A stretch of 64,000 nt of DNA, from positions 17,734,494-17,798,493 of the forward strand of contig NC_019881.2 in the NCBI RefSeq assembly GCF_002234675.1. The letters are read 5' to 3'. How positions within the stretch are numbered: position 1 is the first letter of the stretch; each line of letters begins with the position of its first letter. This document shows positions 35,119 through 64,000 of this stretch, piece after piece. Position numbers and translations under genes: made by a program. Origin of the DNA: Oryzias latipes. Its lineage: Eukaryota; Chordata; Actinopteri; Beloniformes; Adrianichthyidae. The notes under the pieces are model-generated. The model was not told where the DNA came from. It worked only from the letters and a program-made list of their open reading frames with translations, and ran no database searches.

Positions 35119-38100
35119 CTGGAGAGAAGAAACCCATAAAAGGGGACAAAAGTGATTCAAATCTCTGCACTTTAATGTTCTTATAAAAAGGAAGTTCAGT
35201 TTGAAACTTCTTTGTTTTCCAAAAGCAGACACACTTTACAAAGTTTTTCATGAAAGAAACAGCGTCCTAACTTTTATTTACAGACAGAAATAGAGCACTG
35301 CTGATCTTTTAAACTAAAAAACCTTAGACTGTGCTCAATAATTAAGTCAGAAACCATTATATTTAAAATTATTCAGAATAACTTTAATAAGGACTTATAT
35401 TTTGGCTTTCCTGCATATCCAATTTTTTACTTGTAAGTAATATTCATTGACTTCTTAAAGTAAACAAGTTATCTACTTCCCCTTATAACTGATAACTTTA
35501 GAAAAAAAGTCAAAATGAAACTTCATCTTTTTAGATTATTGGTTTAAAACAGAAAAACAGTTACCTTTCAGTTACAGCGTTATCCGTTATCTGTGCAGGT
35601 GGGTTTTATTTTCACGCAGCCTTGAAACGCCCGGTTGAGACCTCCTCGTGAACGCGGATCCAGCTCTCAGGAACGCGCATCTGTGTAAACACGAGAAAAT
35701 AAAAGACCCCTCATTGGTAGAAAAAAATAAATAGATCTTTTCTACATGCCAACTAAAACTATATATGCACTTTAATGGAATCTTTACTTGTATCAAATAG
35801 GTATATGTTTCACAAAAGACATTTTAAAATTAAAGCCACGCTGCGTTTAGGTGTCCTGGGAATTTTAGCAAAACCGGAAGAAGCAAAGCGCGAAGTTTTT
35901 TTTTGATAGCCCAAATTATATTTACAAATCTCTTTTCAATCGAACGATTAAAGTGCTATGTTGATATAAAAAAGCAGTAAAAGTACATAAATATGGAAGC
36001 GTGTTAATTCAATTAAAAAACGAGTAATCTTCGCTCTATTTTTTGTCGTGTATTAAAATAAAACAGGAAACATCTACAAGTAAAAGAATACCGGTTAAAA
36101 AATGTTTTTAAAGAATGAACTTATTTTTGAATATGAATAAAACATAAAAATGCTGCCCAAGTAAAAAAAAAATGTCTAAATTAGGACAAAAGTACGGTGG
36201 CCTAAAGTTAAAAAATGTCAATAAATCACCTCAAGGCCACTGTACTAAAGGAATTTTAAAACTTTATTTAAATACAGCTAAAACATCAGACGTTGTTTAT
36301 TACTAAGTGGTAAAAGGCAAAAGGCCGAAGATTGTGTCAAATTTCAGGTCAATCAAGCTCGTGTGGGTGTCTGTTTACAAAAAATATTACTTACGGAAAA
36401 TTTCTGCTGTCATCAGTTGCTCCTGGATTAGATGACAAAATGATGTCAGGATAAACATAAACCCTAAATACTTAGGGCCTCAATACGTTCCAGCTTTCAA
36501 ACATTTGACAGAAAAACACTGCAGAAAAAAAAACTGGGAATTAAAATTTCTTCGTAGTCCATATAAATGACCATAAATTCAGATAAAGCTACAGTTTTAA
36601 CAATATACTCATGTTCGCTTTAATCTTATGTATGTAAATAATTAACATGGGAAAACAAATATTAAATATGTTTAAATGTGTCAATTAATGTGTCAAAAAA
36701 CAATTCAGTACTGACATTTAGGCTATATGCGAATATTGATATTTTTATGTCAAATACTAAAGTTTAAATTTTGATTTTTTTTTTAATTCCAGCATTAACA
36801 AACGTCAATCATTTACAACAACAAAAAAAAACACATTTGTTATCTACACCCAGTAAACAGCCAGCTAATAACTATTTTCTTTATCAAAATTAGGGCCTAT
36901 GAATAAAGAATACTATTAACTGGTGATAAATAAATAAAAATAATGGAATTTAAACCGTTGTGAGAACAAAACATTTTTAACAAGAAAACAGAATTGAAAC
37001 ATATTTTAATAAAAGCTTTGAGTACGTTCACATACAAACATCACCCTCATTTTCCAGAAAGTCATACTAGTGTTATTTTCAATCAGTAACAATATGTGCA
37101 TTTGAGGGGAAAAAAGGCAGCAACACCCCCCCCCCCCCTGAATTACATCATATTTCAATAATTTTCACAAACAGATTCAGGAGTATGCAAAACTTCCCAT
37201 TTTTCATTTCCCAGCAAATAAAGATTTGTAATACTCAAGTCTGGTCCCCCATCATTTCACATGAGTTATTATAAGCAGTCTTTCAACCAGTTTTTTGTGA
37301 TATGGTGAATTTCTAAACATAACTAATCAATAATGGAACATGGAACGCACTAAAAAGATAATTGGCAAAATAATTAACGCTCCATTGTGTTAAATACGAT
37401 GTTGGCGATAGAAGAAAACAGTAGTCTTGACTTTTTTTTACAAAGAATTTATGTAAACAGACACAGGGCCTGCAAGGATATTTAAAAAAATATCTGTTAG
37501 TTTTTATAATTTTTTTAAAGGGGGAAAGAAGGAAATTACAGGAATGAGAATGATTGTTCTGCGTTTTTGCAGGAACTGGCAGGAAACTCAGAAACAGAAC
37601 CTCAAAGATTTAGACAAAAGCTTTGGAGCAAAAGTGTATCAGCTTTTTGGTGGACCTAGAACAAAAAACGGCTCAGAAAATCTCATGTCACCTTTTAGTC
37701 ACTCTGTCCCAAAATAAATCAGGTTTTTTTGGGCCTTTACATTTTGAGAGGCTACTCAGAAACTTCTATTAGAAACCGTTTAAAGTACACCAAAGCGAAA
37801 CATAAAAAAAAGTACATATTCCATTGTTGACACTGCATACTCCCCAAAAATGCATACATTTGTTTTTCATATGTGGTAACGGTTCTGTCTAAAGGCACAC
37901 AAGGACCACCATTGTCCAAAACGTTTGCTTATTATTGTCCATTTCCCATTTAAGATGTGTTTATTAGAATTCAGAGTAAAACGTTGTCCCTTCTGACCAA
38001 ATCCTCCACATGCCAATCACCAGAGATTTAAAACAGCAGCTTTGTCTATAAATCTGTACACTTTGGATGAAAAGTTCTGTAAAGTGCAAGTGTTTATATG

Positions 38101-38163
38101 CAGAACAGCCTTCCCGCTGCCGTAACAGTATAAATGATGTTTTTTTTTTTTTATTGTTGGATT
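35119..38163. other. hcls1 5' region and golgb1 3' flank
   Basis: The hcls1 side has a probable 5' untranslated exon (donor gaaag|gtaact at about 35567) and its promoter near 35.6-35.9 kb. The rest is AT-rich with no supported exon. It probably contains the golgb1 3' untranslated region at the right. A 13-nt C run lies at 37126-37138. An imperfect short inverted repeat (gtacggtggcct / aggccactgtac) lies at about 36194-36254. Confidence 0.4.
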
Positions 38164-56304
<18,141 letters not shown>

Positions 56305-56314
56305 CAAGACGACA

Positions 56315-57780
56315 CTAAAGACAAAAGACACATTTATTTAAGACACAATTATTCAACATTTAAATCATATCTGTACTGCTAGATCTACACTAAATCCTAT
56401 CAAGAACTGTTTTTATCTGACCATAATAAATAGTTTAAACAAATGTTTAAACTGCAGCTGCAGAAACTTCGTATTGAACTTGTGTTCTTGAGATGTATAG
56501 TGTATTTATTAAAAGTATGCTTGTTTCAACAGTTTTAACACACTTTTCTAATTGCACATTTATTTAATGACACATGCAGTAGTTTTAATAAAAATGAGCT
56601 GTTATTTATTGTTGTTAATGACCAAATGATGGTGTGTTTTTTTTATGATTGCAAATTATCTATATGTTTTTTAGGACTGAACTGTTTATTTGTTGCAAAT
56701 TAACCATCTGTCAAATTTTGTTTATTTTGTTTTAAACTCTTTTCCAATTACAAATATTATTTTCCATCTCTAAAGTCTAAGTCCCTTCAAAGTTCTCTGG
56801 CTTGAAGCCAAATTAATAGCGATTATTCAAAATTATAATCTGGAAAGTACATTTTACTAACGCAATTTCAGACTGACCTAGAACAATGCGTCCTTTTAGA
56901 GTGTAAATACAAGCAGACCTCTGAGAAATGTTATTTTCCTATGCAAGCAGCCAGGAAGAGGAAGACGTTTTATGGACTGGAGTTCAAAGTTTATTCCTGA
57001 CTAAATAAAACAGAAACAACAATTTTTTTCATAGTGTAGTTATACCCTAAACCTCTTTGACCTATTCGGGGTCACGGGGCTGCCGGAGCCCGTCCAGGCC
57101 ACATGTTATTTTATTTTTTTAACATTTTATTTGCTTTTTCTAATTTTTTTTTTTTTAGAAAAATATTTTTAAAAAACACATTTGAACATTAACAACCATA
57201 GGAATGACAGGAAACATTAGAAACTAAATTTTATGTTTGATTAAAAAAAACTGTTTATTCTATAGGAAATTAGTTTGAATAATTTTTGAATTCTTCCTTC
57301 CCTTCGTGCATTTTATTTTAAGTTAAAGATGGTCAAAAACGTGCAGGTTTGTTAGACAACATTTGAATTTCAGAATAAAGTAGCAGGCAGCCCCTCCTTT
57401 TGTGATGTCCGGACCACCACGGACAGAGCCGAAGCTCACCGAACCAACACTGCTGTCTACTGAGTCTGCGTCACTCTGGTGGTGAGCAGCAAAGATTATA
57501 GCTAGCTTTTCTAAAACAAAATGAAAGTTTTCGACGTTAGGATGGCTGGACCGTCACGTAAACAGGAGACTCCTGGGAAACGCCCGCTTTTTATCGTGCT
57601 TGCTATTTCCAACACACAGTAAGTTAGCAGAGGCTGCTTGGCTAGCTAACGCTGAGAAAAGGTAAATAAGAGCAACGTCCTAGAAAAAAAGCTGCAGAGT
57701 TGTCCCTTTTCCCGGAAAGACAGCTGAATTTACGCTACAGTTGGTGGTGCATTTAAGAAGAAAATGGCATTTGACTGACC
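56315..57780. other. golgb1: golgb1 first intron, AT-rich
   Basis: Intron between the start-codon exon and a probable 5' untranslated exon. A family D fragment (cggggtcacggggctgccgg) lies at about 57060-57105. The rest is featureless. Confidence 0.4.
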
Positions 57781-58017
57781 TGTGCGGATGCTGCTGAAGT
57801 AGAAAAGTCTGGATTTAATATTCCTTATCGTCGGATGGATTTCAGAGCCACATCACCAAACAATCCCGGAAACAAAACTTCCTTCGCCCTGATTGGACAG
57901 CCGAGACCCGTAAGGAACCGTCAGCAAATTTAAAGCGTCGACTCCTTTTTTAGGGAGTGTCTGCCTAAATATCGCTTTAAATCCCCGTACAGACAAAATC
58001 TTTTTTTCTTTTCTGTC
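57781..58017. promoter_or_regulatory. head-to-head promoter of golgb1 and the 92-aa ORF
   Basis: On the minus strand ccgcacag|gtcagt at about 57780 is a plausible donor of a golgb1 5' untranslated exon. The plus-strand ORF starts at 58040. The segment includes ctgattggacag (an inverted CCAAT box) at about 57890. No TATA box is apparent. Confidence 0.4.
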
Positions 58018-58039
58018 AGAGAGGATTTCTTTTTCTTAA

Positions 58040-58318
58040 ATGGCAGTGCGTGACCAAAGAGTCAACCAGATCATCAACCAGGGCAAGCAGCTGGGGAAGA
58101 ACATCCTCCTGCTGGCTCACTACACTACAGTTTTTGCTGTATGTGTTGGTCGTTTTGTGGAATGTATAGTGGGTGCAATCAAGTGGACCACCACGTTTAC
58201 ACACTACACCGCCTCAGCTTTTGACTTTATCTACAGACACCTGCAGAGAGGCCAGAGGAGGCGTGCGGCTGCTGGAGCCAGGGAGATGACTCCAGACTCT
58301 GACAAGCAACCGCAGTGA
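58040..58318 (+). CDS. unrecognised small possible membrane protein, 92 residues
   Basis: A single uninterrupted ORF with ATG at 58040 (context cttaaATGG) ends in TGA. I do not recognise the family. Residues 1-20 are polar and basic. Residues about 22-49 form a long hydrophobic stretch (ILLLAHYTTVFAVCVGRF then ECIVGAIKW) with Cys and Gly, compatible with one or two membrane helices. Residues 65-80 are strongly basic (RHLQRGQRRRAAAGAR) and the tail is polar. A pyrimidine-rich tttcttttctgtcag ends at 58017, so an upstream untranslated exon is likely. The non-repetitive composition, good start context and position at a divergent promoter suggest a real gene. A spurious ORF is possible. Confidence 0.5.
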   Translation: MAVRDQRVNQIINQGKQLGKNILLLAHYTTVFAVCVGRFVECIVGAIKWTTTFTHYTASAFDFIYRHLQRGQRRRAAAGAREMTPDSDKQPQ

Positions 58319-58456
58319 CTTTTTCCCCATCAATTTTATCCAAATGAAATGAAATCCCTCAAGAAGGAACTGGAAAACATTGAACTTATGAAATTAAGCC
58401 AGAAAAAATGCCCTACTTTAGTAAGGAAAACGCTCATTTTTTTATATTTCTAAAAT

Positions 58457-58994
58457 CTTAAAGTACTATTCCGATGAAAATCATGTTTTTGTGTGTTTTT
58501 AACATATTCTTGTGGCATTTTTTTGATGATGGAGGACCTATATTACGAAAATTAACCCAGAAATGACATTTTGAACATTGCTTTATTCAAATCAATGTGA
58601 ATCAGGAGCAGATGAAAAAAATACTGAATGAAAAAGAAGGTATTTGTGATGTAGAACTATGCTGGACGGGCCACAGGTTCCCTGCTCCGCTCCATTCTGA
58701 TGCATCCATTTGCACCGGGTAGCTCCAAAATTCCTCCCCATTTTTGTGGTACCAGTAATGTAATGTTGGGCTTGTAAGGGGGCTGTGAGCTCGTTGGAAA
58801 TAGAGCGCTCTCAGTAACAGGGAGGGGGGCAAATTTCTAATGAACTACTGCTGCAAAAAATTACGTCCCAGAAAACAACACATTTAAAAAAAAAAGTTGG
58901 CTAAAAACATCATAATAAAAAATAAATTAAAAAAAACACTGGCAACGCTTTGAAACTAGATCACACTATGATTGGAGTGGGACTTGTAGTCACT
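58457..58994 (+). mobile_element. family A element, full-span copy
   Basis: It begins cttaaagtactattccgatg and ends tgattggagtgggacttgta, so both terminal repeats are recognisable. The interior has the usual landmarks (gatgatggaggacctatatt, tgtgaatcaggagcagatga, gctcgttggaaatagagcgc). It lies just after the 92-residue ORF, possibly within its 3' untranslated region. Confidence 0.75.
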
Positions 58995-60839
58995 TGTTTA
59001 TTGTATGCATTCACATCATTTGTGTACCCATTAAAAAGGAAAAAATCCTTAGGATTTTATGGCAAATCCTACTCTTCATCATAAATTTTAAGTGTCACAG
59101 GTTTATCCAAAACAGATTGAAATATGGTTCTAAATAACATCATTGCACTATAGCTTAAGGTTTACACTAGAAGATACAAGGAACTTTATAGATAGAGACC
59201 CTCTATATTGACTTTTCCTGTGGATTTCTGAACACTAATATTTCTGTTTATGGCCAGTAACTGAGGTAAACGTATGTTTAGTGTCAGTTTTAGTTATTTA
59301 CTATCTATGTTTTTGGTCACTTTACTTGGCACACATTATGTGTTAGTTTTCCTGCAGAGAAATGTGTTTAATCTGAGCCACACATGCATTTATAGCGGTC
59401 TAATCCCGCACAAATATGTCTTTCCAAAATGGTAACACAACTGAAGTCTTTTTTGTGAATTCGAGGAACCAATGTGACTTCCTTAAATGTTTTTACTTTT
59501 GTTTTTTATTTAAATATGTAATGTCTCACTCAGTTGAATCTACGGCATACCAATGAATTTCTTGACTAATCTGTAATTGATCCTGTTTACCTGCTGAATG
59601 GATTCATGTAACCGGATTCAAGTTTAGATTCATTTTTTACTAAATGGAAAACCTGGGAGAAAAACTCAAAATTTGATTTGATTTTTTTTTTATTTTTGAC
59701 TAATCATAAGAGGAATAAAAAAAAAAAAGAAAATGTACGTCTTATTTAACATTTACCCTAACTTTCATTTATGATATTTTGATCTGTGATGTATAATAGT
59801 TTCAGGAATAAATGTAATGTTTTTTTTAATGTAATCAATAAGCACTTCAGCTTTGTTATACTATTAAAGTATAAGTATACATGAATCTAATCAGAAGATT
59901 AGATATATATTAAATTCAATAAAAAAGTATTATAAGAGTGGGATTATTTGTATTTGATTTGTCATGTTTGTATCTATAAGTACATGATCTTATTTATGAT
60001 TAAGAGCAATTATAATGGTATCATTTGCATTTGTACGTGGATATAGATAAGGATTTGTATCTTAATTTGTCATTTTTTTCCAATCAACTCATGAGCAATC
60101 GTCCAAAGTTTTGTACATTTATGTCTACATATATGTTTATTTGGTTTGTCTTTGGTATTTTTTGTTTTGATTGGTTGAAATAAACTAAATCCAAATCTAA
60201 ATAAAAAACATTAAAATAGAGGAGGGCCTAAACATAAATAGTAAGTAGACATTTACTTAAAAAGCAATTGTGTACAACTGCAATACCTAATTCTTTTTTT
60301 TAATTAAATGTGAGTACTATTTGCTGTGTGGTTTACCTTGTCAGATGGTTTGAAAATGTCTGCAGAAGAAGCTTTTAATTTGAAAATGAATCGGTTGAGT
60401 GTTTTTCTTCTCTTTACTGTAACATTTTGAGCATGTATTACTATTTAGGTAACATCTAAATGCTAAAACTGAATCTTTCAACTGAGACTTTCAGACCGAT
60501 CCACAGGCAGGACAGGATTTCATGTTGATGCACGTGAGGGTTTGAAAGTTGCCTGTCAGCAGGACTCGGGTAAACGTGGGACGGCTAACCTGTCCTTTTA
60601 CACAAGTGATTAAGCTGATCATCTGTGTGGTTGTCTGGATTACAGCCAGTGATTATACCCCAGGAGGACATCAAGTGGGTTGGGCTTGGAAACACAGTGA
60701 ACTACAAAAGGCCCCGACTGGCCGCCAATCTCACCCTAAAGGTTCCCAGAGTTGAGTGACTGTGAACAGGGATAACGTCCGCTTCACAGTAGACCAAATC
60801 GGGTGAGAGTTAGCAGCCTCATCATCAGCTCCCTCAGAA
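58995..60839. other. AT-rich spacer and 5' region of the GCAP gene
   Basis: No gene is supported between 59.0 and 60.5 kb. The last 300 bp are less AT-rich and should hold the promoter and 5' untranslated region of the following gene (for example gctgatcatctgtgtgg, ggattacagcc at 60.6 kb, which may include a photoreceptor Crx-type GGATTA site). Confidence 0.4.
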
Positions 60840-63493
60840 ATGGGTAACTCCACAGGAAGCACCGTGGACGACCTGCAGGCTGTGGAAATGCACCTGTGGT
60901 ACAAGAAGTTCATGACGGAGTGCCCCTCGGGTCAGCTCACGCTGCACGAGTTCAAGCAGTTTTTCGGGCTGAAAGGTCTGGACATGGAGGCCAACGCCTA
61001 CATAGAACAGATGTTCCGGACGTTTGACATGAACAAGGTAATGTCTGTGCTGCGGTTTCACTCCCAAGTTCACTGGAGGACCAGCTTTTCATGTTTCTAA
61101 TGACTAATAACACTAATTAGGTCATGAATTGAAATCTAGCATCAAATCTGCATTCAAGAAATATAATAACTGCTTTACTTTTACAACTTCTTTTTCTTTT
61201 CAAAGTAAAATATTTTACTACAAGTTCAGGAGTTTTCCATGTCAGTTTATTTTGAAAAACATCTTTTTGTTGTTTTACTCCTTTAACATTACTTTGCTGC
61301 CTGTTTGTTTATATTTGACTTCCTAAACTTTATCTTTTGCTTTTATTTTAGTTATTTTGATCATCAATTAAGTACAAATAAAAATGAAATGCTATGAAAT
61401 GAAAATGAAATCTCCCAAACTAAAACTGTGAGGAAAATAATTAAGAATAATGAAAACTTCGAGGGCAACTATTTGGAATAAAAAAAAGCTTTTTAACTGC
61501 TTTGAGTTGGTATTTTTATCTCAATTAAAAGCTGGAAAAATATGAGTGAAAAGTTGAGTTGTGTTGTTTTTTTTTTTTAGCACAAATGTCTTAAGGAAAT
61601 GTATTTTTTTTTCAATTTCACAATTTCAAGTAATTTTTATACAATTGAAGTTAAATAAGACATTTTTAGCCCCTACCTTTATAATTTCTTCAATATTTAC
61701 CCTGAGCAAAAAGTATTTCACTTGAAGTTTATTTTCTTTTAAGTATACTTTAAGTAAGAACACTAGGTGAATAGTTCTTCAGACTAAATTGGAACATTTT
61801 AAATATGCAATGCATAAACTTCGAGTATACTGCATCACTTTTTGGATAGACTAAGTATACTTGTAGTACACTTAAAGACTTTTTTCTAAGGGTAACTAAA
61901 TACAGAAAAACAGGTAATAGATAATTTACTGGGTTTATCAAATAGTCCTTAGTTCATCAAATCTGCAATTTTCCTTCAAAATAAACTCCTGTGATCCAGA
62001 TTAAAGCAAACATTTGCTAAAACAGAGAAGTAAGGCTCCCTTAAATGTAGCTGCTCTTTCCTCACAACAGCATTTTTCCCGTTCATCCTGGATGTCTTGT
62101 GCAGAATCTATATTTAGTGTCCCCCTCAGCCGGCAAAAGGCTGCGGTAATCACCGAGCTCGATTTGATCACTGAGATGCTTTGATGCGTCCCTGCAGATA
62201 ATCCTCTGTTCTGACTCAGCTTTGAGATTGAGCATTTATTCATACGTGGAAGTCTGAGAAACTGTGTCTGTGCATGATGACTGAATTTTTTGTTGCTGCA
62301 GGATGGATACATAGACTTCATGGAGTATGTGGCAGCTCTGAGCCTGGTGATGCGGGGAAAGATGGAGCACAAGCTGCGCTGGTATTTCAAACTGTATGAT
62401 GTGGATGGAAATGGCTGCATCGACCGCCACGAACTCCTGAACATCATAAAGGTGGAGCTAATAATGCTCTCATCATCATCTGTTTTCCAGAACCTTTCCA
62501 AGTACTCAAACTGACTTTATTTGTCCATCACAGGCCATTCGAGCAATCAACGGGAATGAAAATCAGGAAATGACTGCAGAGGAATTCACAAACAACGTCT
62601 TTGACAGGATTGATGTGAACGGAGATGGTGAGCAGCAGATAGACTAATGGGGAGGACAGGGGAGGTTTGAAATGACTCACAAAAATACAAAAAAACAAGG
62701 AATCATCAGATACCAGACAATAAAAAAAATGATTGAGTCAAAGTTTCATTTAATTTGTTTCATGTTAATAATCAGAATACAGTCTAAATGATGCAACCTT
62801 ATAGATAACAGTAATAATAATACAAAACATTTTGAATGGGAGCAGGAAGAAGCTTAGCCTGCTCCTAGAAAATACAAAGACGACCACTAATATTAATAAT
62901 TTCAAAATAATAAAAGAAAAATGCATAATGTACATTAATAGAGAAAAATAGATATGTAATCTAATGAATATACAAAACAATTAATCCTAATGTGTTAATC
63001 TTTTTCGTAGAAGTGCCATTTATATATACATATATGATTATTATTGTTAAATGTAAGTTAAGTTTGCAACATAAAAGAAAACTTGACAAACTAAAAGGCA
63101 AAAGTATCAGTTTCTGCACAAACTAAAGGGTACGTAATGTAATTTATGCACCAAAAGTATTTCATTTTGGTTGTTATACGTTAACATGGCACATTTAAAG
63201 GGTCAAGTAATTGTAAAAATGTTCGAGAGGCAAAAAGCTTACATCAATATTCAAGTTTTTGTGGTTTGTAACCGACTACCTGTTTTCTAGATAGCTAGAA
63301 ACGTCCTTAGATGAGCTTCAAAAAAACTAGTTTGACCTTGAAATGTCACCCATCTCTTCACGCAGGCGAGCTTTCCCTGGAGGAGTTTGTGGAGGGTGCT
63401 CGGAGTGACGAAGACTTCATGGAAGTCATGATGAAAAGCTTGGACCTTCGCCACATTGTGGCCATGATCCACAACCGGAGGCACAGCGTTTAA
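60840..63493 (+). CDS. guca1c: guanylyl-cyclase-activating protein (GCAP; GUCA1 family)
   Basis: GCAPs are myristoylated EF-hand sensors that activate photoreceptor retinal guanylyl cyclase at low calcium, restoring cGMP after light. Four exons join in phase: 60840-61037, 62302-62451, 62534-62627 and 63366-63493, for 189 residues. The N-terminus MGNSTGS has the Gly2 myristoylation site. EF1 is degenerate ([13 protein letters not shown], non-binding); EF2 ([13 protein letters not shown]), EF3 ([13 protein letters not shown]) and EF4 ([13 protein letters not shown]) look competent. [16 protein letters not shown] and [15 protein letters not shown] are strong GCAP signatures. The subtype is uncertain. 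By sequence it is close to GCAP1-type proteins. By linkage to golgb1/hcls1 (3q13 in human, where GUCA1C lies) I favour guca1c. No tail-to-tail guca1b partner lies within the 500 bp downstream. An AATAAA is at 63564-63569. Confidence 0.88.
61690..61895. repeat. family C AT-rich repeat in the GCAP first intron
   Basis: Aagtatttcacttgaagttt, taagtatactttaagtaaga, tagactaagtatacttgtag and tacacttaaagacttttttc give a palindromic look. It resembles 25245-25490 in opposite order. It is probably a non-autonomous DNA element. Confidence 0.5.
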
Positions 63494-64000
63494 GGATGTC
63501 TGCCACCTGATCTTCATTCATAGTTTGACCCGAGTGCGTCAGCTTTTGCTGCCTCTGGTGAAAAATAAAAAAAGGGTCTCCTTAAGGGAGATCTCTCTTC
63601 AGATTGAGTCTACCTTAATGTGACACCAGTGAGCGGCGAACACTGACATATCCTGTGTTTAATCTCCAAAGGATGCACTCTAAGTGGGATGACTCAGTCA
63701 CCCTATGAAGGCTGGTCACTGTCCTTTGCATGATGAAGATGAGCTCTCCCAAGGCCACTCTGGCATGAAGGATGATGTCTCAGACAGGTCACTTAGCCTC
63801 AGACACCCTAAGGGGATCAGGCAGGCGGATAGTGGAGCAGAGCTGCAGTTACGCCAGCTAAACTGCACTTTCTAGGTCCTTTTGCACGACATTTCTCACA
63901 CCTGTTTATTGTTTCAAGCCTTTAAGGTTTTATTACAACTCTGCATTGGTTGACCTCGGCTCACAACAGTAGCTATAAAACGGATGTAAATCCCAGCTGA
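63494..64000. other. GCAP 3' untranslated region and flank
   Basis: It has an AATAAA at 63564-63569 and no further coding sequence on either strand in the remaining 430 bp. No oppositely oriented second GCAP gene is seen here. Confidence 0.45.

Noticed and set aside
57523-57620. An upstream coding exon (ATG near 57523) for the 92-residue ORF
   Set aside because: Splicing from the gtaagt donor to the acceptor at 58017 puts the ORF out of frame and meets a stop.

Overview
This 64 kb window is nuclear DNA of a teleost fish. The multi-exon genes have GT-AG introns, many of them only 80-100 bp. The predicted proteins are vertebrate (PEX26, HCLS1, giantin, a photoreceptor GCAP). The repeats are typical of percomorph fish: Tc1-like elements, an L2-type LINE, short inverted-repeat elements, and 'caccctggacaggt' repeats. 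The species cannot be fixed from sequence alone; a medaka-like (Oryzias) fish is a guess.

Layout. From 1 to about 18.4 kb the window is gene-poor. Two possible terminal exons face each other at its left edge (89-179 on +, 1792-2022 on -), followed by repeats and unassigned DNA, including an isolated retroviral tRNA-Pro primer binding site at 15.77 kb. Five genes fill 18.5-57.9 kb: usp18 (-, 18.5-22.0), pex26 (-, 23.6-25.7), llph (+, 26.45-27.26), hcls1 (-, 27.9-35.1) and golgb1/giantin (-, 38.2-56.3, with one 4.9 kb coding exon). A small ORF for a 92-residue possible membrane protein (+, 58.04-58.32) starts divergently from the golgb1 promoter. A guanylyl-cyclase-activating protein gene (+, 60.84-63.49) closes the window.

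The genes do not form one pathway. usp18 is an interferon-induced negative regulator with ISG15-protease ancestry, and two ISRE-like sites lie upstream of it. pex26 anchors the PEX1/PEX6 ATPase at peroxisomes. llph is a small basic nuclear/nucleolar protein. hcls1 is the haematopoietic cortactin. golgb1 is a Golgi tether. The GCAP tunes photoreceptor guanylyl cyclase. pex26 and llph share a head-to-head promoter, and so probably do golgb1 and the small ORF. The hcls1-golgb1 and pex26-usp18 adjacencies match human 3q13 and 22q11.

The most unusual feature is the density of one short inverted-repeat element family (ends TTAAAGACCCACTC.../...GAGTGGGTCTTTAA). There are at least 14 full or partial segments, including two inverted pairs; one forms a foldback of about 670 bp. 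Other structures worth a look: a near-perfect 37-bp-arm hairpin inside golgb1, an L2 LINE with an uninterrupted reverse-transcriptase ORF antisense in hcls1, a 99-nt in-frame GC-AG intron in usp18, and the uncharacterised 92-aa ORF. All gene models come from reading splice sites and frames by eye.
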